The position numbers and the translations under genes are program-made. From the NCBI GenBank assembly GCA_028716975.1, contig JAQUOU010000009.1, positions 62,001 through 126,000 of the forward strand: a stretch of 64,000 bases of DNA, read 5' to 3'. The DNA comes from Methylobacter sp. (GTDB taxonomy: Bacteria; Pseudomonadota; Gammaproteobacteria; Methylococcales; Methylomonadaceae). A model generated the notes under the pieces. That model was not told where the DNA came from, made no database searches, and was given only the letters and a program-made list of their open reading frames with translations. Numbering within the stretch: the first letter of the stretch is position 1; each line of letters opens with the position of its first letter. Shown in pieces: positions 28,939 through 37,582 of the stretch.

Positions 28939-29881
28939 TGTGAAGATGGCGAATAATAAACTGATTAGTATTGTGACCCCTTGTTACAACGAAGAAGATA
29001 ATATTGAAGAGCTTTATCAGCGCGTTGCTGAGGTTATGGCGGCGCAGCCTTATGATTATGAGCATATTTGCATAGACAATTGCTCGACCGATGGAACAAT
29101 TAGAAAGATCAAGGAAATCGCGGCGCATGATAAGCGGTTAAAATTGATAGTCAACGCGCGAAATTTCGGACATATTAGATCGCCATACTATGGCATATTG
29201 CAATCTAGGGGGGATGCCTGTGTATTGATTGCTTCCGACCTGCAAGATCCGCCTGAAATGATTGCTGAATTTATTAAAAAATGGGAGCAAGGGTATAAGA
29301 CTGTGCTTGCAGTTAAGCCGGAAAGTGAAGAATCCCAATTCATGTTTAGATTGAGAAAAGCCTATTACCGTCTGATTGGGCGGATATCAGAAGTCCCATT
29401 GGTGAAAAATGCGACTGGGGCGGGCCTGTTTGATCGAGCCGTTGTCGATATTTTACGCAGCATTCAAGATCCTTATCCTTACTTCAGGGGATTGTTATGC
29501 GAAATTGGATTCCCCATCGCATTGGTTCCATTTAAACAACCCAGAAGACGGGGAGGAATTACCAAAAATAACTTTTATACGTTATACGACATTGCCATGC
29601 TTGGGATTACCAATCATTCCAAGGTTCCGCTACGTCTTATGGCTATAAGCGGATTTTTGCTTTCCTTCCTAAGCCTTCTTGTCGCCTTGATTTTTTTTAT
29701 CGCCAAGCTGGTCTATTGGGACTCGTTCCAATTAGGTACTGCTCCCCTTCTAATTGGTGTTTTCTTTTTTGGCGCGATTCAGGCATTCTTTATCGGCGTG
29801 CTGGGCGAATATATAGGATCTATTCATACCCAGGTGCGTAACCTGCCACTGGTGGTAGAAATAGAACGTGTGAATTTTTGA
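28931..29881 (+). CDS. GtrB-like polyprenyl-phosphate glycosyltransferase
   Basis: A 316-residue GT2 enzyme with two C-terminal membrane helices. The GT-A signs are VTPCYNEEDNIEELY, a DNCSTDGT block and the DLQDPPE motif (DXD equivalent), as in DPM1/GtrB/ArnC proteins that load a sugar onto undecaprenyl phosphate. The arginine-rich stretch QPRRRGG before the membrane helices is typical. It overlaps the gtrA-like gene by 8 bases. The likely job is to make a lipid-linked sugar for a side-branch of the exported glycan. Confidence 0.88.
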   Translation: MTDVKMANNKLISIVTPCYNEEDNIEELYQRVAEVMAAQPYDYEHICIDNCSTDGTIRKIKEIAAHDKRLKLIVNARNFGHIRSPYYGILQSRGDACVLIASDLQDPPEMIAEFIKKWEQGYKTVLAVKPESEESQFMFRLRKAYYRLIGRISEVPLVKNATGAGLFDRAVVDILRSIQDPYPYFRGLLCEIGFPIALVPFKQPRRRGGITKNNFYTLYDIAMLGITNHSKVPLRLMAISGFLLSFLSLLVALIFFIAKLVYWDSFQLGTAPLLIGVFFFGAIQAFFIGVLGEYIGSIHTQVRNLPLVVEIERVNF

Positions 29882-30421
29882 GTGTGTAGCCGTCGGAGGT
29901 ATGCTATTGACCTCCTACTGGGGACTATTGAGTTCCTGCGTAGTTGGAAATCTTTTTCTGCCGAGACATTTGACTGTGGCAGAAGCTTGGTTGCAGGTGG
30001 ATAGTTCATTGATTGTCTAGGGAAAATATGATGATGAAGTTACACCGCTAATGCTCGAAGCCAACAGGAAACTTCGCAAAGCCTATTGGTCATCGGGAGC
30101 TATGCTATTGCCTGGAAGCTTCACAGTTGGCCGACCTGGTGGTGATATTCATATGCTGGCACGCTGCCAATGCGGAAATCACCTACGGTTGAACCTCAGA
30201 ACTAGGAGAGATTTTAGGGCTAGTAGGCGTTTATGTTGCTGACGGGGCATGCTTGCCCGTACTTCCCGCAAAGTCACATACCTTAATAATTAGGGCGAAA
30301 GCTGATCGGAAAGGCAGAGTCCTTGCAAAACGATGAGTTCGGTGTTTTTCAGAAAATCGTCGATGAACGGCAAAAGAGCCACTGTGTTTGCAATAATTGG
30401 GGTCAGAGAAATTAATTTCTC
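29882..30421. other. Intergenic junction of glycan locus and accessory island
   Basis: About 540 bases with many stop codons in all frames and no recognisable product. A short phrase GGGGTCAGAG at about 30402 recurs at the ends of island repeats. It may hold remnants of lost genes, but nothing could be assigned. Confidence 0.5.
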
Positions 30422-30495
30422 ATAATTTGGTTTTTGTTAAATCGAATCGAATATTTAGTAGTAAAATTGGGTTGCGGTTTTGACTAGAAAAAGTT

Positions 30496-30726
30496 ATGGC
30501 AAAGATTGATGAGATAAAAGAGGCTCTTAATACATTGAGAACAGCATTGAGCTTGTTAAGTGCTTTCATGATTGCCATTGGTGGTGCATTGGGTGCGCTT
30601 TTCAAAAGTGGTGATATTGGCGTGTTATTTTGGATGTGCGTGTTTTTCATGATTTTGTTTATTTTTGCTGGTTTTGTAGTTATAACTAAAATCAAGCAAA
30701 AAACAAAAGAAATAGGTGAGTTATGA
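30496..30726 (+). CDS. Small two-helix membrane protein (copy 1)
   Basis: A 76-residue protein: a helical soluble start (MAKIDEIKEALNTLRTA), two membrane helices (about residues 17-36 and 43-65), and a charged tail ending KQKTKEIGEL. The reading frame is fully kept in both copies of the repeat, with mostly silent differences, which argues for real coding. Its stop overlaps a 25-residue one-helix ORF (ATGA). Family function is not known to me; membrane toxin, holin-like or stress roles are only guesses. Confidence 0.6.
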   Translation: MAKIDEIKEALNTLRTALSLLSAFMIAIGGALGALFKSGDIGVLFWMCVFFMILFIFAGFVVITKIKQKTKEIGEL

Positions 30727-30800
30727 TGGCTATTTTTGCAATGTTAGTAATAGGTATCGCCATTTTTGCGATGTTTTTATATTTGACTAAAGCCGACTAA
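30723..30800 (+). CDS. 25-residue single-helix membrane peptide (copy 1)
   Basis: A tiny ORF starting at ATG 30723 inside the stop of the 76-residue gene: MMAIFAMLVIGIAIFAMFLY then a short TKAD end. It is one membrane helix and nothing else. It is preceded by AGGTGAG, a good ribosome site, and is identical in both repeat copies. It is too short for usual gene callers. Pairing with the larger protein suggests a two-part membrane module. Confidence 0.5.
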   Translation: MMAIFAMLVIGIAIFAMFLYLTKAD

Positions 30801-30949
30801 AGCTTGGATTATTGGTCTGGAATAAATTGATTGGGGTCAGAGTCTGAGGTATCCCCACAAAATACCAATGAAAAACAATGCATTGCTGGGTAAAGTCAGG
30901 ATACAAACAAAATTAAGCAGGTCTGAGCATAAGAATTCATTCTACAATA

Positions 30950-31373
30950 ATGGCTTGTAAGAAGAACCTTATGTCGATTATTAAAACACTACACGACTTA
31001 TTGAAACAATCGCTCCCCGGCATTCATGCCGCACGGCTCCAGGCACTGATGGCTGCTGTCGAAGCCGGATTAAGCGGAGCGTCTTTGTCGATTACAGCGC
31101 TGGGGCGGGCGCTTTCGGGGCCTGCGTTTATCAAGCAGTAAATCAAACGCATGGATCGTTTAGCCGGAAATCGCCACCTCGAATCCGAACGCTTGGCGCT
31201 ATAGGGGGCCATGGCCCAGTGGTTGCTGAAATCTCTGCCCCTGCCCGTGCTTATTTTCGACTGGTCACCGCTGACTGCGGATCAAAGCCAGCAACGCCTG
31301 CGCGCCTCGCTCCCCGTTGGCGCACGTGCGATCACCTTATATGAGGAAATTCATCCACGTGCCAAGGTCTAAG
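30950..31373 (+). pseudogene. IS4-type transposase, 5' fragment (copy 1)
   Basis: The frame from 30950 encodes the transposase N-terminus (IIKTLHDLLKQSLPGIHAAR), then TAA at 31139-31141, and continues in the same frame with IKRMDRLAGNRHLESERLAL, another stop (TAG at 31202-31204), and on to IFDWSPL, the first catalytic Asp region. It breaks off near 31365 into unrelated DNA. Two nonsense changes and loss of the 3' half make it dead. Confidence 0.8.
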
Positions 31374-31403
31374 TGGGGTCAGGCTCTGAGGTATCCCCAC
31401 AAA

Positions 31404-31733
31404 TTATTCTTCTACCAAAGTATCGAAATAGCCCGTCAGCATCGTTTGTGCGAGTTCCAAATAGGCAGCCTGCAGATCAAATGACACATAGCGGCACGCA
31501 ATTCGTCCGAGAAAGATCACCGAATACGGCGAATGGTTTTGTCCACTATTGACCCTGATTTGACGTTCGATGGCGGAGCCTTTTAAACAAATGCCGACGA
31601 TCCAAAGCGCAAAGATGACGAGCGCAGCAACCAGCAAAAGATTTGCCTGACGCTCGGCTTGAATCCGGCTTTCGCAGGCTAAATCCAAGCCGTAAAGGGG
31701 AATAAATGGGGTCAGACTCGATTTATTTAACAA
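31404..31733 (-). pseudogene. IS4-type transposase, inverted 3' fragment
   Basis: On the minus strand this frame encodes the transposase C-terminus (GLDLACESRIQAERQANLL, then GICLKGSAIERQIRVNSGQ), nearly the same as the end of the copy at 34660-34830. It lies inverted just after the 5' fragment of copy 1, showing rearrangement. A motif GGGGTCAGACTCGATTTATT at about 31706-31726 recurs near 32628. Confidence 0.75.
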
Positions 31734-32079
31734 CGCTGCACAAATAAATAGACTCAGACTCCACTTCTATCTTTATTTCTATTTAGTGGCAGGCTGGTTA
31801 ATTGCCATCCCGAGTAATAAGTCAGCGCCCAGGATAGTGCTATCTTATCAACCGGTAGGAAGTACTGATTACTTTCTGCCATGAATTTATAGCTTTTGAC
31901 TAGCGTATCTTGCTTTGAGCTGTTTTAAAATTCACGAAATCATACTCACTCAGACGATTCAGGCGGGTCAACAAGCCGGCTCTTTCCGTTGTCTTCCCGT
32001 CTCGCTATCCATTTAATATAAAATGCGCGGGCATTTTGCTATAGTGATTCTTATTTTTTGGCACTGAGGTTTCTATAAG
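31734..32079. other. Intergenic stretch in the island
   Basis: About 350 bases between transposase debris and the coiled-coil gene. No coding potential was seen. Part of the start is repeat sequence around the GGGGTCAGACTC motif; the 3' part should hold the promoter of the gene at 32080. Confidence 0.4.
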
Positions 32080-32523
32080 ATGGCATTAGCTCAGGAAGAT
32101 ATCGAACAAATTCAGGACTTGATAAAAAAGGTTATTTCACAGTCGCCTGAAACCCTGAATGCTAATGTGCGTTATGAACTGGATTTGCGGGAGCGAGTCA
32201 TTCGCGTTGAGGAGGAGCTCAAACATCAGCGCGAGTTGATGATTGAAGGATTCAGACAAATGGAAAAGCGTTTTGAGCAGGTCGATAAGCGCTTTGAACA
32301 GGTCGATAAGCGTTTTGAGCAGATCGATAAGCGCTTTGAACAGGTCGATAAACGCTTCGAGCAAGTGGATAGACATTTCGAGCAGGTCGATAAACATTTC
32401 GGGCAGCAACACCAGGAAATTATGGGCTTGCATCAGGAAATCAAGCAATTGATACGATGGAGTTTTGGTACTTTGTTGGCTATCGGCGGTTTGATTGTGG
32501 CGGTTTTGCGTTTGGCAGCTTAG
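32080..32523 (+). CDS. Tail-anchored coiled-coil protein with heptad repeats
   Basis: A 147-residue protein. Residues about 45-63 lead into 6-7 tandem copies of a seven-residue unit (KRFEQVD, with variants), a perfect heptad coiled coil, then a membrane helix at the very C-terminus (about 128-145). At DNA level the unit is a 21-bp tandem repeat at 32269-32406. The plan resembles DUF1640/CCDC90-like small coiled-coil membrane proteins. Copy number may vary between strains. Function unknown. Confidence 0.7.
   Translation: MALAQEDIEQIQDLIKKVISQSPETLNANVRYELDLRERVIRVEEELKHQRELMIEGFRQMEKRFEQVDKRFEQVDKRFEQIDKRFEQVDKRFEQVDRHFEQVDKHFGQQHQEIMGLHQEIKQLIRWSFGTLLAIGGLIVAVLRLAA
32269..32406 (+). repeat. 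21-bp in-frame tandem repeats (about 6.5 copies)
   Basis: Units of the form CGTTTTGAGCAGGTCGATAA(G) follow each other without spacers and encode the heptads of the coiled-coil protein. Third-position differences between units show selection or age. The absence of spacers rules out a CRISPR array. Confidence 0.9.
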
Positions 32524-32838
32524 GACATGGCTAAAAATAACTTCCTGTTGGGAGGATACATTTGTAGGGGCGATTAAAATCGCCCCTACAAATGTACTCG
32601 AGCGGTATTAGGGTCAAGCGGTATTAGGGTCAGACTCGATTTATTTAACAACGCTGCAGTCGAACAGGGTACAGACTGCGGTTTTTCTCTTCTCCTCCCT
32701 CTAAAATAATTGCCTTTATGTTGCATTAACCTAACCGCAATGGACGACGCTTTTCTGCCCCATACGCATCAACTGAAAGGGCGGATATTTTTGTTGTGAT
32801 ATACTTCGATTTAGTTTTTACGAGTTAGGAGAAATAAA

Positions 32839-33108
32839 ATGGCGACGATTACGTTTGATACGTTGAAATTCGCCAACACCCTAAAAGAAGCCGGTGTACC
32901 GCCCGCACAAGCGGAAGCCGAGGCAACGGCTCTTTCTGAGGTGCTGGAAGTTAATCTCAAGGAGCTGGTCACCAAGGAAGATTTGAAGCATGAGGTGGAG
33001 TTGCTGCGCCGCGACATGCGCGACATGGAGCAACGCTTAATTATTAAGCTCGGCGCTCTCATGGCGTTTTCAATCGGCGCTGTTGCGGCTTTGGTGAAGT
33101 TGCTATAA
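32839..33108 (+). CDS. DUF1640-like coiled-coil membrane protein A
   Basis: An 89-residue protein: MATITFDTLKFANTLKEAGV, then an alanine/glutamate-rich helix (AQAEAEATALSEVLEV), a coiled coil (about 42-66) and a C-terminal membrane helix (about 70-88). This is the DUF1640 / CCDC90-like plan. A good ribosome site (TAGGAG) precedes the ATG. The paralogue at 36285 shares both the protein and about 60 bp of upstream DNA. No function is established for bacterial members. Confidence 0.8.
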   Translation: MATITFDTLKFANTLKEAGVPPAQAEAEATALSEVLEVNLKELVTKEDLKHEVELLRRDMRDMEQRLIIKLGALMAFSIGAVAALVKLL

Positions 33109-33282
33109 CGGCCGTACGGCGGATCAATATCGTTTTGAAAAATGGTAGTACATCAGGGTCATGCCCCTTTAAAATCATGCATTTATGCGCTGACACCCTC
33201 CTTCCCGTATAATTTGGTTTATGTTAAATCGAATCGAATATTTAGTAGTAAAATTGGGTTGCGGTTTTGACTAGAAAAAGTT

Positions 33283-33513
33283 ATGGCAAAGATTGATGAG
33301 ATAAAAGAGGCTCTTAATACATTGAGAACAGCATTAAGTTTGTTAAGTGCTTTCATGATTGCCATTGGTGGTGCATTGGGTGCGCTTTTCAAAAGTGGTG
33401 ATATTGGCGTGTTATTTTGGATGTGCGTATTTTTCATGATTTTGTTTATTTTTGCTGGTTTTGTAGTTATAACTAAGATCAAGCAAAAAACAAAAGAAAT
33501 AGGTGAGTTATGA
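33283..33513 (+). CDS. Small two-helix membrane protein (copy 2)
   Basis: Same 76-residue protein as at 30496; the two translations are identical although the DNA differs at several bases (for example near 33334-33339, 33429 and 33477), all silent. Silent-only divergence between copies is evidence of selection or of very recent gene conversion. It overlaps the tiny ORF at 33510 in the same way. Confidence 0.6.
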   Translation: MAKIDEIKEALNTLRTALSLLSAFMIAIGGALGALFKSGDIGVLFWMCVFFMILFIFAGFVVITKIKQKTKEIGEL

Positions 33514-33587
33514 TGGCTATTTTTGCAATGTTAGTAATAGGTATCGCCATTTTTGCGATGTTTTTATATTTGACTAAAGCCGACTAA
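33510..33587 (+). CDS. 25-residue single-helix membrane peptide (copy 2)
   Basis: Identical to the ORF at 30723-30800: one hydrophobic helix followed by TKAD, beginning in the stop codon of the 76-residue gene (ATGA) behind AGGTGAG. Kept intact in both repeat copies. Confidence 0.5.
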   Translation: MMAIFAMLVIGIAIFAMFLYLTKAD

Positions 33588-33736
33588 AGCTTGGATTATT
33601 GGTCTGGAATAAATTGATTGGGGTCAGAGTCTGAGGTATCCCCACAAAATACCAATGAAAAACAATGCATTGCTGGGTAAAGTCAGGATACAAACAAAAT
33701 TAAGCAGGTCTGAGCATAAGAATTCATTCTACAATA

Positions 33737-34850
33737 ATGGCTTGTAAGAAGAACCTTATGTCGATTATTAAAACACTACACGACTTATTGAAACAATCGC
33801 TCCCCGGCATTCATGCCGCACGGCTCCAGGCACTGATGGCTGCTGTCGAAGCCGGATTAAGCGGAGCGTCTTTGTCGATTACAGCGCTGGGGCGGGCGCT
33901 TTCGGGGCCTGCGTTTATCAAGCAGTAAATCAAACGCATGGATCGTTTAGCCGGAAATCGCCACCTCGAATCCGAACGCTTGGCGCTATACGGGGCCATG
34001 GCCCAGTGGTTGCTGAAATCTCTGCCCCTGCCCGTGCTTATTTTCGACTGGTCACCGCTGACTGCGGATCAAAGCCAGCAACGCCTGCGCGCCTCGCTCC
34101 CCGTTGGCGGACGTGCGATCACCTTATATGAGGAAATTCACCCCCGGGCAAAATTGGGCAATCGTCGCGTCCACAGCAATTCCTAGCCCGGTTGCAACCA
34201 CTACTCCCGCTGCATGTCACGCCCATCGCGGTCGCCGACTCCGGGTTTCGCACGCCGTTCTTTCGCGAGGTGGGGCGCTTGGGTTGGCCTTGGCTGGGAC
34301 GGATTCGCAACCGGGATTTCAGTGCTTTCACCGACCGTGCCGACGCTTGGCTCACGGCAAAATCACTCTATGCCAGAGCCACCCGCAAACCCACACAGCT
34401 GGGCTTAGCTCATTGGGTACGCAGTAATCCCTTGGCGGGACAGTTGGTAATTTTTTTCCGCTTGCCCAACGGCCGCAAACACCTGCTGGTTCAGAAGCGG
34501 CCAGTCAAGTCCAGGCACAGCCGCAAACAGGCCAAACGCGAAAAAGAGCCGTGGCTGCTGGTGGTATCGCCTTCGCTGAAAGCGTACTAGCGGTCCGGAT
34601 CGTGGACTATTATCGAACCCGCATGCAAACCGAGGAAGGCTTTCGCGACACCCAAAGCACACCTGTTGGCTTGGATTTAGCCTGCGAAAGCCGAATTGAA
34701 GCCGAGCGTCGGGCAAATCTTTGGCTGATTGCGGCGCTCGTCATCTTTGCGCTTTGGATCGTCGGCGTTTGTTTAAAAGGCTCCGCCATCGAACGTCAAA
34801 TCAGGGTCAATAGTGGACAACGCTATAAGGTGGATTCGCGTCAGCAATCC
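33737..34850 (+). pseudogene. IS4-type transposase relic (copy 2, near full length)
   Basis: An IS4-family DDE transposase readable from end to end but broken. The frame from 33737 stops at TAA 33926-33928, resumes in frame (MDRLAGNRHLESERLALYGA, IFDWSPL with the first Asp), shifts frame near 34170, continues from about 34192 (TPIAVADSGFRTPFF with the second Asp), and shifts again near 34550 to YRTRMQTEEGFRD with the catalytic Glu and the C-terminal helices. At least one nonsense and two frameshift changes make it inactive. Confidence 0.85.
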
Positions 34851-34933
34851 ACCATCAACGACGGATTTATGCATGAACCTCATTTGGGCTTTTCCAAGCG
34901 GGGGTTATTGAAAGGAAAATGAAATGTCCCTGA

Positions 34934-35941
34934 TTAATGGGTAGCGTCATTATCGAAAACAGCATCCAGGGTCGGCGCAGTGAGAACAGCTTCGCCCCAA
35001 GACTCCAAATCCTGTTCCGCCGCGCTATTTATCTTGTCTGACGCCCATGCAGGCAAGGCGCCAAAGCGGCGCTCTAACAACTTTCTAAGTAGTCTGGATT
35101 CGCCTTGTCGTAAGCCCTGCTGTAAGCCTTGCTGAATTCCTTGCTGAACACCTTTTTCTATTGCAATACGTTCAATACTTGTTACATACGTCATCACGGT
35201 TTCCCCTTCAGTTTCTCGAATATCTTGCCATAACTGCTTGTCCATTTCAGCCGGTAAATGCAGCATCCAATCCAGTACCTTGAGTAAAGGACGAATCCTG
35301 TCACTTGACCAACCTTTGCGGAGCAATGTTCGCATCAGTGTAAATTTCACCTGAAAACGTTCGCTGTTTTTACCTCGTGTCGCTCGTGTTTGCAGATGCG
35401 CTGCAGTTACCAGTGCAAATGGATTATCACTGGTCAGCAATGAGTCTATTTGATTGAAATAGCGCAATAGTTTAGCGACTGGAAATTCCAGATAATGCCG
35501 GCTTCCGCCTACCTCATAACCAAAACGATCCGGTTGCCACTGCGGATGATCATCCGCTAATACCGCAAAGCTGCCTACTGGTAAGTTATAGCGGTCAAAA
35601 ATACGGTAATTATAGGTAAACATGCGTTTGGCAAAGTCATTATCTTTAGACGCTTGAACTTCAATATGAACATAAACCCAGCTCTCACCACCATTTTTCT
35701 GTTTAAGTTGAGCCAGCTTATCAACAAAACGCTTGCCTAATGCCGCATCATGGCTAACTGATCGTAGTTCCTGTTCTAAAAATGTATAGCCCAGGCTCCA
35801 ATCAAAACAGTCATAAGCATCCGGAAAATAAAACGCCATAAACTCTGGAAAATAATGCTCAACAGCATCTTTCCACGGGCTGTCGTAATCGTCGTTCAAG
35901 GTTTCCGTGCTGACTATGCGCTCATCATCCTGTTCAGTCAT
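34934..35941 (-). CDS. Rpn-family PD-(D/E)XK nuclease-like protein
   Basis: A 335-residue protein of the Rpn / putative-transposase nuclease family. The core has SPWKDAVEHYFPEF, a PD-(D/E)XK-like strand WVYVHIEVQ (about residues 92-100), then DFAKRMFTYNYRI. A glutamine/glycine repeat (QGIQQGLQQGLRQGE) precedes a DUF4351-like C-terminus. The ATG at 35941 follows GAGGATGG; the open frame runs on to 36058 without a better start. Rpn proteins are DNA endonucleases linked to recombination and phage defence. The gene faces opposite to its neighbours in the island. Confidence 0.78.
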   Translation of the reverse strand: MTEQDDERIVSTETLNDDYDSPWKDAVEHYFPEFMAFYFPDAYDCFDWSLGYTFLEQELRSVSHDAALGKRFVDKLAQLKQKNGGESWVYVHIEVQASKDNDFAKRMFTYNYRIFDRYNLPVGSFAVLADDHPQWQPDRFGYEVGGSRHYLEFPVAKLLRYFNQIDSLLTSDNPFALVTAAHLQTRATRGKNSERFQVKFTLMRTLLRKGWSSDRIRPLLKVLDWMLHLPAEMDKQLWQDIRETEGETVMTYVTSIERIAIEKGVQQGIQQGLQQGLRQGESRLLRKLLERRFGALPAWASDKINSAAEQDLESWGEAVLTAPTLDAVFDNDATH

Positions 35942-36284
35942 ACCATCCTCATCGATTTTACAATGATTATACCCAAAGTTGGGTTTCGTGAGTAGGATAT
36001 TGGGTTGATGTAGAGCACCAGTTAGAAGTCTGTTGGTCTTACTCTTATCCAATATCATTGGTTTAAAATAGCTTAGAATTAATATTTACTGAAAGGCAGA
36101 AACCCGATTAGCAAACAATTTACCAACATTAACCGAGACGAGCCCATCAATGGAATAATCGTGGTTAGAGTTAAATTAATTTCTCATAATTGGTTTTATG
36201 TGTAATTTGAATTGAACCTAAAAGGGGCGGAGTTTTTTGTTGTGATATACTTCGATTTAGTTTTTACAAGCCAGGAGAAATAAA

Positions 36285-36587
36285 ATGGCGATGATTACGT
36301 TTGATACGTTGAAATTCGCCAATACCCTGAAAGCAGCCGGCGTTCCATCCGCACAAGCGGAAGCCGAGGCGACGGCTCTTTCCGAGGTGCTGGAAGTTAA
36401 TCTGAAGGAGCAGGTCACCAAAGAGGACTGGCGCCGTGAAATTGAATCCCTACGACGAGAAATGATGACGTGCTTTGCCCAGGTGGATTCGCGTTTTATC
36501 CCGCTTGAACGACGGCTAATAATTAAGTTAGGTGGATTGATGGCGCTGTCAATTGGTATTGTTGCCGCACTGGTAAAGTTGCTGTAA
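36285..36587 (+). CDS. DUF1640-like coiled-coil membrane protein B
   Basis: A 100-residue paralogue of the protein at 32839 with the same N-terminus (FDTLKFANTLK), the alanine/glutamate helix, a slightly longer coiled coil and a C-terminal membrane helix (about 80-99). The upstream 60 bp (TTGTTGTGATATACTTCGAT and the AGGAGAAATAAA ribosome site) are nearly the same as in copy A, so promoter and gene were duplicated together. Confidence 0.8.
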   Translation: MAMITFDTLKFANTLKAAGVPSAQAEAEATALSEVLEVNLKEQVTKEDWRREIESLRREMMTCFAQVDSRFIPLERRLIIKLGGLMALSIGIVAALVKLL

Positions 36588-36615
36588 GCCATGACCCTCA
36601 AGATCAATAAAGGCA

Positions 36616-36656
36616 TTGACATCCTCACCGCCCTAAAGAGGCGGTGAGGATGTCAA
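36616..36656 (+). promoter_or_regulatory. 17-bp perfect hairpin over the mntA start
   Basis: Arms 36616-36632 and 36640-36656 pair perfectly around a 7-base loop. The right arm contains the mntA ATG (36650) and the AGAGG ribosome site is at the loop edge, so in RNA the start would be hidden. The sequence (GACATCCTCACCGCC) resembles end hairpins of IS200/IS605-type elements, so it may be a relic that now acts as a translational control. Confidence 0.6.
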
Positions 36657-37108
36657 AAACTATGAAAATCGCTCCCAACCACACACTCATCGCTCAGGAT
36701 AAGACCAAGACTGCGCCTTTTATAATCGACGATCAACTGCGAGAGGTATTGGCGGGCTTTCCCGAACTGACACTGGCGCTGGTATTTGGATCGGTCGCCC
36801 AAGGTCGGCAGCGTACAGATAGTGATTTGGATATTGCGGTAGCGGCCAAACAGGCGTTAACAGCGGTTGAAAAAATGGCTATTATCGCCGCCTTGGCAGA
36901 GCAAACAGGCCGCCCTGTTGATCTGATAGATCTAAAAGTGGTGGCCGAGCCTTTATTGGGGCAAATTTTGCGGCATGGCCGTCGCCTGCTGGGTGGCGAT
37001 GGTGAGTATGGGCAGTTGATTAGCCGGCATTTGTTTGAACAGGCCGATTTTATGCCGTATCGCAACCGGATGTTGGCGGAAAGGCGGGCAGCATGGATCG
37101 GGAAGTAG
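36650..37108 (+). CDS. mntA: MNT-domain antitoxin (MntA-like)
   Basis: A 152-residue minimal nucleotidyltransferase. The active-site pattern G-S-x10-D-x-D is complete in GSVAQGRQRTDSDLDIAV, and PVDLIDLK supplies the third acidic strand. In studied MntA/HepT pairs the MntA enzyme AMPylates the toxin's tyrosine and so silences it. It overlaps the HepT gene by 16 bases. ATG 36650 is chosen because AGAGG lies 8 bases upstream; a GTG at 36644 and ATG at 36662 are alternatives. Confidence 0.85.
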   Translation: MSKTMKIAPNHTLIAQDKTKTAPFIIDDQLREVLAGFPELTLALVFGSVAQGRQRTDSDLDIAVAAKQALTAVEKMAIIAALAEQTGRPVDLIDLKVVAEPLLGQILRHGRRLLGGDGEYGQLISRHLFEQADFMPYRNRMLAERRAAWIGK

Positions 37109-37509
37109 TTGAGCAAAAACTGGAGTCGCTGCGGCGCTGCCTGCAGCGCATCGAAACCAAATGTCCTGTGGAAGCCGATACGTTAATCACCGACCTTGAT
37201 CTGCAAGACATTATCTCGCTCAACCTCAGTAGAGCCGTGCAGTTATGCGTGGACATCGGCGCCCATCTGATTTCAGGTATGGATGTGCCGCCGCCCGACA
37301 CGATGGGCCAAACATTCGATATACTTGCACAAGCCGGCGTATTAACTGCGGCATTGGCGCTCAGCCTGAAAAAAGCCGTTGGCTTTCGTAACATTGCAGT
37401 TCATAACTACGGCGCCATCAACTGGCGCATTGTGCACAGCATTATAAAAAACCACTTAGATGACTTCACAACTTTTGCGAAGATAGTGGCGATGAAACTG
37501 GATGAGTAA
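37093..37509 (+). CDS. hepT: HEPN-domain RNase toxin (HepT-like)
   Basis: A 138-residue all-helical HEPN protein. The catalytic and AMPylation motif RX4HXY is complete: Arg99, His104 and Tyr106 in FRNIAVHNY. HepT toxins cleave tRNA or mRNA and are neutralised by MntA. The gene overlaps mntA, the standard order for this type VII system. The frame is intact, so the pair looks functional. Confidence 0.88.
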   Translation: MDREVVEQKLESLRRCLQRIETKCPVEADTLITDLDLQDIISLNLSRAVQLCVDIGAHLISGMDVPPPDTMGQTFDILAQAGVLTAALALSLKKAVGFRNIAVHNYGAINWRIVHSIIKNHLDDFTTFAKIVAMKLDE

Positions 37510-37582
37510 TGCATAATATCAGCCGTCCCCAGTAAGATTTAAACGTACAGGATTTTATTTTTTAAACAGTCAAAACATCGCC

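Larger units (their letters stand above)
30422..31355 (+). repeat. 0.93-kb direct repeat, copy 1
   Basis: Bases 30422 to about 31355 match 33209 to about 34142 at a constant offset of 2787 with only a handful of single-base differences. The repeat carries two tiny membrane-protein genes, a GGGGTCAGAG-type motif and the 5' part of an IS4-type transposase gene. The high identity means a recent duplication or gene conversion. Confidence 0.93.
33209..34142 (+). repeat. 0.93-kb direct repeat, copy 2
   Basis: Second copy of the repeat at 30422-31355, offset 2787. Beyond 34142 this copy continues into the rest of the transposase relic, whereas copy 1 breaks off, so copy 2 is probably closer to the parent arrangement. 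A short third match (AATTAATTTCTCATAATT) sits at 36174-36191. Confidence 0.93.

Noticed and set aside
30051..30242. 63-codon ORF after the GtrB-like gene
   Set aside because: No ribosome site, odd composition and no recognisable motif.
32269..32406. Regular 21-bp repeats as a CRISPR array
   Set aside because: Units abut without spacers and are in-frame heptads of a coiled-coil gene.
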